64,000 nucleotides of DNA from Myotis daubentonii (taxonomy: Eukaryota; Chordata; Mammalia; Chiroptera; Vespertilionidae). The notes beneath the pieces are model-generated. The model made no database searches. It saw only the letters and a list, made by a program, of their open reading frames with translations, and was not told where the DNA came from. Below, in pieces: positions 31,324-39,767 of the stretch. Both the position numbers and the translations under genes were made by a program. Numbering within the stretch: position 1 is the stretch's first letter; the number at the start of each line of letters is the position of its first letter. The stretch covers positions 67,282,787 to 67,346,786 of the forward strand of contig NC_081842.1 of the NCBI RefSeq assembly GCF_963259705.1. Direction: 5' to 3'.

Positions 31324-31563
31324 CACATTGTATGCGGGAAACGTATTCATACATTTTACGTATTTATACGTCCTACCAGTGTGGTAGAGCGCGGGACACG
31401 TATTAATACGTTTTTTATAGACTAGCGGTAGAATGCGGGTAACATAAATACGTAAACTAAAGTTATCGTAATTTTACTGAACGTTGCCATTTTCGCAAAA
31501 AATTAGCAAAAATGGCCCGCGCCACCTGTTAGCGCGCGATAAAAACTGCCCGCAAACAATGTG
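31324..31563. mobile_element. 240-bp inverted-repeat DNA transposon (piggyBac-like MITE, family uncertain)
   Basis: Terminal inverted repeat CACATTGTATGCGGG at the left and the complement of CACATTGTTTGCGGG at the right (14 of 15 match). It is flanked by TGCT at 31320-31323 and 31564-31567. Subterminal GCGGGAAACGTATT-like motifs recur at about 31334, 31391 and 31435. It is CpG-rich against an AT-rich background. The GCGGGAAACG motif recalls bat piggyBac ends, but TTAA flanks are absent. It ends about 140 bases before the inferred CFAP44 promoter region (31700) and about 280 before the first NRF1 site. Confidence 0.75.
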
Positions 31564-31699
31564 TGCTGCTGATAGCGTACCATCAGGGATCTTTTGGGTC
31601 ATTCTGTATTACTAGCAGGAACTTCGAAAGTATTCAAAAGTCATGCTGCTTAACAAACCATCCTTAGGATAATTATAATAATTATGTAAATGATATAAT

Positions 31700-32060
31700 A
31701 ATAAGCTGGTAGAGCGCTGGGCTTTTCTGTTTGGCCTTGAACCTGAGTCACAGACCATGAAATTGCCGGGACCAAAAGGCGAGTGAGACTGCAGGTCCCA
31801 GGGACACTACAGCCGAATTTCCCCAAAGAAAGTCGCCTCCGTAGCGCATGCGCTTCAAGGCCGCTCCTCTCCCCGCGGGAGGCGGGGCCGCGTTGCCGCG
31901 GTAACTGCAGTAAACGGAGACCTTGGGCAGCTGCCCTAGCGCATGCGCTTCAAGGCCGCTCCAGTTACCGCTTCCGTTGCCGTGGTAACTGCAGTAAACG
32001 GAGACCTTGGGCAGCTGCAGTGACTAAGCCAGTGCGGTCGGTGGGCGGTCGGTGCCTCAG
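31700..32060 (+). promoter_or_regulatory. CFAP44: CFAP44 promoter and first, non-coding exon with duplicated NRF1 and RFX X-box motifs
   Basis: The only CpG-rich, TATA-less stretch between SPICE1 and the CFAP44 coding exons. It ends in a consensus donor CTCAG/GTAAGT at 32060/32061, so it should contain the first 5' UTR exon. Two perfect GCGCATGCGC NRF1 cores lie at 31844-31853 and 31939-31948. Two RFX X-box palindromes lie at 31892-31905 (GTTGCCGCGGTAAC) and 31976-31989 (GTTGCCGTGGTAAC). X-boxes are the known control element of ciliary genes, which fits CFAP44. The transcription start is not resolved. Confidence 0.75.
31842..32019 (+). repeat. Tandem duplication inside the CFAP44 promoter
   Basis: Two copies of the same block. 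Each begins TAGCGCATGCGCTTCAAGG, runs through a variable GC-rich middle, an X-box, then CTGCAGTAAACGGAG and CTTGGGCAGCTGC. The left motif repeats at a period of 95 bases and the right part at 84, so the copies differ by an 11-base indel in the middle. The near identity of the ends suggests a fairly recent event. Confidence 0.85.
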
Positions 32061-32404
32061 GTAAGTTTGGACCCCAACTGCTGGGCAGTTCCCACAACTC
32101 CCCCGACACCCTCAAATCTGTTAGCGAGTTAGGGAGCAGTGAACCCCACTTGGATTTCCCTCAGACTGAACCAATGTCCCTCCCCTAGACTTTCCCTCAT
32201 CCTCCCTCCGGATCAGTTTGACAAACTTTTGAAGTGACTGGCCTTGGCAGGCAGGGAGCTAGACACTGGATACAAAGCGGACACCGTTCCTACCTGTAGG
32301 GAGCTCATCCTCCTGCAGGGACAGCAGGAGTCCCAAGTAGACCCGGCTGAGAGGAAGCAGGGAGTCGGGTGGGCACGTGCCTGGGTTCCAGGTCAAGCAG
32401 CCGC
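32061..32404. other. CFAP44 intron 1, proximal part
   Basis: GC-moderate intron after the first exon, no repeats recognised. The donor is gtaagt at 32061. The intron runs to about 39616. Confidence 0.5.
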
Positions 32405-32590
32405 CCCACCCACCCACACTTGGCTGTGGGACACTTGGCAAGGTGAGCCTCTGCCCTTCGGTTTTCTCATCTCTGAAAAGAAAGATGGTAATGCTAATTT
32501 CATGGGGTTCTTGTTACAGTTAAATTGGATAATGCAGGTAAAGTGTGTAGCTCATGAGTCACACATAGTCAGTGCACAATTAATACTTTT
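32405..32590 (+). mobile_element. MIR SINE
   Basis: Sense MIR: CTTGGCAAGGTGAGCC, CGGTTTTCTCATCTCTG, AAAGATGGTAATGC and TAGTCAGTGCACAATTAATA. Confidence 0.75.
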
Positions 32591-32619
32591 TTTCATTTTA
32601 ATAGATACAGTGGTATAAA

Positions 32620-32960
32620 AGTAGTGTGTCAAGTCAGTTGTGATTTGTTCCAGGTGGTCATGGACTAAAACTTTTGAGGAGAGGTTAGGGTGGGGGAAGT
32701 GACAAGAGAGGAGCTATAATCCTAAAATGAAGGGTCTTCATGCCATGCCAAAGAGCCTGAGTCTTTATTCTATGGCAATGAGGAGCTAAAGGCTTTATAT
32801 ACAAAGAGTGGTACATTAAAAGCTGTGCTTTAGAAATACAGGAAGCAGTGTAGGGAATGGACTGGCGATGGGAGAGACAAGGATGCAGCTGTGGTAGGTT
32901 AGAGCTGAGACATGATGAGGACCAGAACTAGGGTGGAAATACATTCTAAAGGCTTAAGAA
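32620..32960 (-). mobile_element. L2-like remnant
   Basis: CATGCCAAAGAGCCTGAGTC, GCAATGAGGAGC and GGTTAGAGCTGAGACATGATG have L2 antisense character but are highly diverged. Confidence 0.45.
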
Positions 32961-33656
32961 CTGCACACTTGGCGACAGGACTTGCAAAGCAATTGCATGC
33001 GCTGGGTGAGAGGGAAGGATTCAAAGAGTAACTGCTCTGCTTTTTCACCTTAAAATGCACCTGACTCAGAGTCGTTTTGAGAAATAGATGAAACAGGATG
33101 GGTAGAATCCTTAGAACTATGCTCAATACATGGAAAACATTAAAAAAACAAAAACAAAACAAACGAGCTATTATCCTCTCCATGGTTGTATTATCCTTTG
33201 TAAACGCTGAGTGTTTTTATGCAACAATCTCTATGAGTCTTAGCATGACCAGCCCCAGTACACTGCTGAGCTTGTGTTTGAGCTTGTGAGAATGCACTCT
33301 AGTGAATGAATACAAGCAGTCTCACCTTGAGGAACCTTTTGTTTGGCTCCCAGATAACCTCCTTCTAGCAGCATGCCCCTCTGCATCACTGCACTATGAT
33401 TCTCTTTTTCTTTACACTTCCTCAGGGTAGACTCAAAACTTGACATTCTACCTAAATGAGTTGGTTAGCAGAATTCGCCAAAGGCTGGACTACTGAGCCT
33501 GAATCTAATGAAAGTAGATTTAAGATAGTTTTGCAAATAGACTCCCAAACCCAGCTAGCTCAGTTGTATAAGACAGGACTTGGCTAAGAACACAAATAAG
33601 GTTTAGTCATTCAAGTTGGTTACAAATTGACTGTGATGAGTCTCTATATGAGGATG

Positions 33657-34372
33657 TGTTGGGAATTAACTTCCTGAGCCATCAAGATTCTGAAAAGAGT
33701 TAAAGCCACACTAGTGAGGAATAATGTAAAGAATCGGGATGCTGTAGTTGGGAAAAGAGAGGGTCTGGGGAGAACGGTGAGCCAGTTACACTGATTTGAA
33801 TGGCCGTAACACACAGGAAAACTTGTTCTCCGTCCCCAGAAGAATAAGGACCAATAGATTCAAGTTGCATTCTTAGCGCTATGTGTTTTAACCAACGTCA
33901 CCTCTCTGAGAAAGGTTGTTTCCCCAGGTGGGGATTTTTCCCTGGAGTTAGGGATTAACAGGACTAAGGAAGGGAATAAAACCCCTTAACTAAGTGCCAG
34001 GCGGGTAGTTAATCACTTTAACTACGAACAATCACGCTTAAGCTACATAATCTTTACTTAGGATAATCTCCTTCAGTTACTTCCTTGTAGCTTAACAGAA
34101 CGATAGAGTAGTGACCTTGGAATGGAGATAACAAACGCCCTAACCTTTGGAATAGAATGGATAGGATTAAAATCAACTGGTATAAATACAGATGTAACAG
34201 GAGAATAAATATAGAACCTGGCTGGAGAACCTGGCTAGAACCTGGCTAGAGAACCTGGCTAGAGAACCTGGCTATGCTGATCAACTGAATGCTGTCTCCG
34301 TGTCCTTCCTTCTTCGCTGACTCCGTCCACACCTTTGGGAACCCCTGGACCTGTTGGGGCTGGACCCCAACA
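33657..34372 (+). mobile_element. ERV-type LTR, first copy
   Basis: Begins TGTTGGGAATTAACTTCC and ends GACCCCAACA, so TGTTGGG...CCCAACA forms the terminal inverted repeat. A TATA box (TATAAATA) lies at 34181-34188, followed by a short tandem of AGAACCTGGCTAG units at 34216-34274. No retroviral gene is present next to it. Confidence 0.75.
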
Positions 34373-34510
34373 GAGAGCCAGACTTTCAACCCAGTCAGTC
34401 TGACTCTAGCCAATACTCTCAGCCTGACCAATGCCGGGAGCTGGTCCATCCTTGCTGTTTCAAGGGACCTGGCATATATGGCATACGGTTCTTAATATGT
34501 TTGCTCACCT

Positions 34511-35231
34511 TCTTGGCGCTGTGTTTTTACCAAGGTCACCTCTCTGAGAAAGGTTGAATCCCCAGGTAGGGATTTTCCCCTGAAGTTAGGGAGGGAATAA
34601 AACCTCTTAACTAAGTGCCAGGTGGGTAATTAATCATTTTAACTACAAACAATCATGCTTAAGCTACATAATCTTTACTCCCTGGAATGGAGATAAGAAA
34701 CGCCCTAACCTTTGGAATAGAGATTGATAGGATTGGAATCAACTGGTATAAATACAGATGCAACAAGACAACAACAGACAGAATTCAGAAGTCAGAACCT
34801 ACACAGAACTTAGGAGACAGGACTTAGAAGACAGAACTTAGAAGAGAGCCAAGAAGACAGAACCTACACAGAACCTACAGACAGAAGAACTTCGCTAGAG
34901 AGAACATGGCAAAAGATCCTGGACTGAACCTGACTACAGAAATTGGCAAGAGAACATGACTAGAACCTGGTGACTGAACCTGGCTGGAGAACCTGGACAG
35001 AACCTGGCTGGAGAACCTAGCGAGGGAACATGGCCACAGAATCTGGCTGGAGATCCGAAGCAGAACCTCTCTGGAGATCCAGACCAGAACTTGGCTGGAG
35101 ATCCTGGCTAGAGATCCTGGCTAGGCTGCTGATCAACTGAACGCTGTCTCCGTGTCATTCCTTCTTCGCTGACTCCGTCCACACCTTTGGGGACCTCTGG
35201 ACCTGCTGGGGTTGGACCCCGGCAGACCAAC
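34511..35231 (+). mobile_element. ERV-type LTR, second copy, 5'-truncated with expanded repeats
   Basis: Aligns with the first copy from CTTAGCGCTATGTG (33873) onward: TTCTTGGCGCTGTG at 34512, TATAAATA at 34747-34754, CGCTGACTCCGTCCACACC, then GGTTGGACCCCGGC. The GAACCTGGC-type repeat region is enlarged to about 340 bases (34780-35125). It lacks the first 215 bases of the LTR. About 138 bases of unrelated or residual internal sequence separate the copies. Confidence 0.72.
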
Positions 35232-36192
35232 ACACCAGACTCCTTTTCCAATGGTACCGGGCTCCATGTTGTAGTTGTGTGACTTATATTGGGAGTGGAG
35301 GGTGTAGTTTGGACTAGGTAAGATCTTTTTCAGCTCTGAAGTTTCCATGATTGTATTTATTGGGCCTAGCTGTATTAGAGAGAATATGAAGTAATTATAG
35401 TAAAAATAACTACCAGTTTCAAATATCTACTAGGTGCCTTCTATAAACTCATGGCCCTTAACCCTGGTTATTATCCTTGGTTGCACAAAAGAATTACATA
35501 GGGAGCAAGACCCCGAGAATGGAATGGAGTAAAAAGTTTTTCAAGTGATTCTAAGGTGCAACTAGAATTGAGAACTATAGGTATAAAGAAAATGAGATTT
35601 AAATCTCTGATAGGTACTAGACCTACCACTGCTGGCTTTAGGGGGCCATGAGCCAGGGAATGCAGGCAGCTTGTGGAAGCTTAGACCAGTTCCTGGCCTA
35701 CAGCCAGCAAGAAAGCAACCACACTTGGAGATAATGAACGAGTGTAATTTTAAGCTGCTAAATTTGTACAACAGCAATAGAACTCTAAGTATATTTATAG
35801 ACTAAATCGTTATTGAAACTTGCAGACAAAATATTTTAATTTAGACCTTCACAATACATCATTAGTTCAGCTTGATTGGCCAGCCCACTGCCTATCTTTC
35901 CTCCTTACTTGAGGCCTGCATCATGGCAACTTAAAGAGTAGTCTAGTTTCTTGCCAACACAGTAATGTTAATTTTTATCAAGGAAATCTTTATCTGTTGT
36001 CCCCAGTTCAATCATGCATCTCTGACTGTCCTGCTCTGGTCAGCCTTGGGTGGGTCTGAATCAGTGATTTAGAAGAGAAGCTGATTCTGAAACTATATTT
36101 AAAGAGAAATGTCAATTTCTACTTCTTAGATTGTAACTATTTAAGGTCAGGGGCTGTTTATTGCTCATCTTTCCATGCCTAGCATAATACCA
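35232..36192. other. CFAP44 intron without recognised feature
   Basis: No exon, gene or clear repeat family seen. Confidence 0.35.
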
Positions 36193-36796
36193 TCCTATCT
36201 AATAATAGACAAACATGGTAATTGACCATACCTTTGCTACACCTCCCATTGGCTAATCAGCGTGATATGCAAATTAACCCAACCAAGATGGCGGCCGGCA
36301 GCCACACAGCTGAAGCGAGCAGGAGGCTTGCTTGCTCTAGTGATGGAGGAAGCCAAGGTTCCCCGCCTGCCGCGGCCTGGCTCTGAGCTCCGAAAGTAAC
36401 AAAGTTTCAATTATAGAAGCTAAACAAACCCCAGATACCTGCTTGCAGCCGGCCATGGCCTCAGAGCTGGAGCGAGCAGGAGCTGGCTCTCAGCTCCAGT
36501 GATGGCAACAAAGTTTCAATTATAGAAGGTAAATAAATCCCAGAATAAAAAAAAAAGAAAAAAAGGAGAGGCTGGGAGCTTCAGTCGCCAGCCAGCCTGA
36601 AAACAGCCATCAGCCCCTCATCCAGGCTGGCCAGGCACCCCAGTGGGGACCCCCATCCTGAAGGGGGTGTGATCAGCTACAAACAGCCATCAGCCCCTCA
36701 CCCAGGCTGGCCAGGTACCCAAGCGGGACCCCCACCCTGATCCGGGACTCCCTTCAGGGCAAACCATCCAGCCCCCACCCGTGCACCAGGCCTCTA
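36193..36796 (+). mobile_element. HeliBat A unit of a composite element
   Basis: 5' TCCTATCTAATAATAGAC, then text shared with 8574-9286 reversed, including AAACAGCCATCAGCCCCTC twice. Its 3' end reads CACCAGGCCTC and runs straight into unit B as CTCTATCCTATATAG, without an intact CTAG. Confidence 0.9.
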
Positions 36797-37261
36797 TCCT
36801 ATATAGTAAAAGGGTAATATGCAAACTGACCCTAACAGTAGGAAGACTGGGAATGACTGGTCACTATGACACACACTGACCACCAGGGGGCAGACGCTCA
36901 ATGCAGGAGCTGCCCTCTGGTGGTCAGTGAGCTCCCACATGGAGGAGCTCTGCTCAGCCACAAGCAGGCTGATGGCTGCCAGTACAGCGGTGGTGGTGGG
37001 AGTCTCTCCCACCTCCTCAGCAGCGCTAAGGATGTCTGACTGCAGCTTAGGTCTGCTCCCCGCTGGCAAGTGGACATCCCCCGAGGGCTGCCGGGCTGCC
37101 AGAGGGATGTCTGATTGCCAGCTTAGGCCCAATCCTCTGGGGAGCAGGCCTAAGCCAGCAGGTGGTCATCCCCCGAGGGGTCCCAGACTGCGAGAGGGCA
37201 CAGGCCGGGCTGAGGGAACCCCCGCTCCGAGTGCACAAATTTTTGTGCACCGGGCCTCTAG
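36797..37261 (+). mobile_element. HeliBat B unit of a composite element
   Basis: 5' TCCTATATAGTAAAAGGG, 3' hairpin GTGCACAAATTTTTGTGCAC and GGGCCTCTAG at 37258-37261. It carries the inverted CTCF-like pair at 36880-36893 and 36910-36923. Confidence 0.93.
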
Positions 37262-37263
37262 TC

Positions 37264-37469
37264 CAGGGGTGCACAAACTTTTTAAACAGGGGGCCAGTTC
37301 ACTGTCCCTCAGACCATTGGAGGGCCAGACTATAGTTTTAAAAAAAAAACTATGAACAAATTCCTGTGCACACTGCACATATCTTATTTTGAAGTAAAAA
37401 ACCAAAACGGGAACAAATACAATATTTGTATTTGCATGTGGCCTGCGGGCCGTAGTTTGAGGACCCCTG
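37264..37469. mobile_element. Non-autonomous hAT inserted at a Helitron-Helitron junction
   Basis: Termini CAGGGGTGCACAAACTTT and GTTTGAGGACCCCTG. Flanked by CTCTAGTC (37256-37263) and TTCTAGTC (37470-37477), 7 of 8 identical. GCCTGCGGGCCGTAG is shared with the hAT at 28595. Confidence 0.92.
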
Positions 37470-37475
37470 TTCTAG

Positions 37476-37680
37476 TCTATAATAATACAAGCATAATATG
37501 CAAATTAGACCGGATGTCCTTCCTTCCAGACAAAGCTGTGGTGGGTAGGGGCCAAGACAGAGGCAGCAAAGGCCCCCCAGGCTGTGGCAATGGGCAGTGA
37601 TTTGGGGCTGAGGCAGAGGCAGCCGTGGCGGTGGCGGGGGTCCAAGGCCCTTGCACGAATTATGTGCATTGGGCCTCTAG
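37476..37680 (+). mobile_element. HeliBat C unit, short
   Basis: 5' TCTATAATAATACAAGCAT, ATATGCAAATTAGACC, 3' hairpin GCACGAATTATGTGC and GGGCCTCTAG. Before the hAT insertion its TC followed directly on the CTAG of unit B. Confidence 0.88.
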
Positions 37681-38440
37681 TTTGTATATAAATATGCTCA
37701 ATTTTGGGAATTGAATTGATTTAAGTTATGAAGAGCCTTGAAAGAAAGGAAGAAAACAGCATTTAGGTATGCTTGTAGCTATCTGAACAAATTTACCTAA
37801 TAAGTACAAGATAATTTGTAACCAAGCTGCAATAACTGACATTGCCGTGCAATGCCAACTATTTTTTAAATTATCGTTAATTATTTTTAAATCAGTGACT
37901 TATATAAACACAGAAAGCAAGCCTGTGTATCCAAACTTGAAGAAACAAGAAATGCACTGGATGATAGAATTTGGAGTTTAAAAGATCTTGCTACTTAAAA
38001 ATTTTCTGTCATTTGATTTTTATATACTTTGGGCATATATTCTGCAATCCAGTGAGAGAAAATAAGGAAGGAAGGAGAGAAAAACAACCAAAAAGAGAAA
38101 AGAAAAAACCTCTCTTTCTCTCTTTAAAGGGTAAAACATCATCTTGGTAACCCAGAAAAATGGCTCCAAGGTATTAAACACAAACTTAATAAAATGAGTA
38201 TCAACTTGGACATATCTTTCTTGATAATGGTTTATAGTAAAAACATTTGGGCAATATGCTATTGTCCCCCAAATCAAGAGATAGCATCACTGTGATGTCA
38301 CTGCAGGAAAACATCTGGAATGAACCCTAATGTCCAGATGAAGGGAGGTGGCAGCCATACCGCACGCCCCACTGAACAGGCGGTACATATCACATCTGCT
38401 TTAGGCATACCAGTCTTTCTTTCATGACCAGGAAGGTATA
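37681..38440. other. CFAP44 intron without recognised feature
   Basis: AT-rich, nothing recognised. Confidence 0.35.
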
Positions 38441-38444
38441 ATAA

Positions 38445-38590
38445 TGCACGAGTTCAATTAATTCTCATAGCAGCCTTCTAAGTTAGTTTTTTCTTCTTTC
38501 CCATTTTACAGTCGAGGAATTGATGACAAGTTTAATTAGCTAGTTACATGGTAGAACTGGGATTCAAACCTGAATCTAACAATAAATACG
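38445..38590 (-). mobile_element. MIR SINE
   Basis: Antisense MIR: TTAATTCTCATAGCAGCC, TCCCATTTTACAGTCGAGG and ACTGGGATTCAAACCTG. Confidence 0.75.
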
Positions 38591-38744
38591 ACCCAAATAG
38601 AACTACCATTTTATTCTGCTCGCCAGCCATGCCCTAGAAGACTGTTGCGGAAACGGGTTGGATCGTGTGGAAAAGTGAAGGACTTAGAAGGGAGGTATAG
38701 AAGGTGTTTCCACACGAAGAGCTGCAATAGAGAGAAGACAGAGA

Positions 38745-39265
38745 CAACACCCGGTTGTGTCACCCATCTTCTCAAAATCCTTCATTGGCTTTCAGTTAAC
38801 TTAGAAAGAAGTTCTCAATTCCTTAGCAAAGCTTAGGGACAGTCTCATGATCTGCCACTGGCCTCCTCTTCAGTGTCCCTTTCACTGTCCCACTCTAGCC
38901 AATAGACTACTTTCTGCTTTTCACAGACACAGCCCTCTCTCTGAAGTTCCCTCTGCCTAATGTACTCCTTTCCATTCTAAGCGTGGCCAACTCCTACTCA
39001 TCACCTGTGCTGCAAACACCTCTTCCTTAATCCCTAGACCTGGTTTAATCTTCTTGCTATATATGTCCACAACACCCCATTCTTTCCTTTTTGTAGCATT
39101 CATTATATTTCATTGTTTTTTTAAATAGCTATCTTTCTAAACAACAAGTTCCACAAAGTTAGGGGTCATTCTCTGTAATTCAGTACTACAATTTAGTGTC
39201 TAACATAAAACTTGACACATGGTAGGTGCCCCTCAACAAATATTTTTTAACTGAAATTGATTAGT
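38745..39265 (+). mobile_element. L2 LINE 3' end
   Basis: AAATCCTTCATTGGCTTTC, CATGATCTGCCACTGGCC, GTGGCCAACTCCTACTC and ACATGGTAGGTGCCCCTC-AACAAATA, a sense L2 3' end. Confidence 0.8.
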
Positions 39266-39616
39266 AACACCAGGGTAATTCAATGATGGGAAGAGGAAGA
39301 GGGAGATATGAACTAAAGGAAGATGGCAGAGGGTTCGTTTTAATGGTGGAACATTTAGGGACAAGATGAACTTGGGTGGTGTTTGCCTGCAGACCTTTGA
39401 AAACCAGAGGGTACCACGCTGAGAAGCTTGCCTGGAGAAAGGGAGTATCGGCCTCTATTTGCTGTTCTGCAGGGGTTTCTGAAGGTGGTGCGCCCTCCTG
39501 CTGGTGAAGTCATCTAGGATGCTACACAGACAGATGATTGTCATCAACACCCTTGGTGTTTGGTGCTTATAGAATTTGTTAGGGGAGGAAATCTGCTAAC
39601 GATTTCTATTTTACAG

Positions 39617-39767
39617 CTTTATCCCTTTCCCTGTCTCAATGTTGCACTTACAGAGGAAATGAAGGAGCCCGATGATCAAGATACTGAGGTGGGGAGGTCA
39701 GAGAGGTCAGAGAGGTCGAAGAGCAGTGGAAGTCAGTCTCAGGGGTCCTCGCAAGCTTTATCAAGAT
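39617..39767 (+). CDS. CFAP44: CFAP44 first coding exon with start codon
   Basis: Start ATG at 39659-39661 (G at -3). It encodes [20 protein letters not shown] and on to QALSR; donor gtaagt at 39768. Two acceptors are possible: ttttacag ending 39616 or cttacag ending 39653. With the first, the mRNA carries an 8-triplet upstream frame, ATG at 39639-39641, whose TGA overlaps the true start. RSE is repeated in tandem at codon level. Confidence 0.87.

Noticed and set aside
31320..31567. Canonical piggyBac assignment
   Set aside because: The TTAA target site is missing on both sides, so the superfamily is left open.
31783..32064. 93-codon frame over the CFAP44 promoter
   Set aside because: Its repetition comes from the promoter duplication. 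It runs into the exon-1 donor and is not continued by another coding exon.
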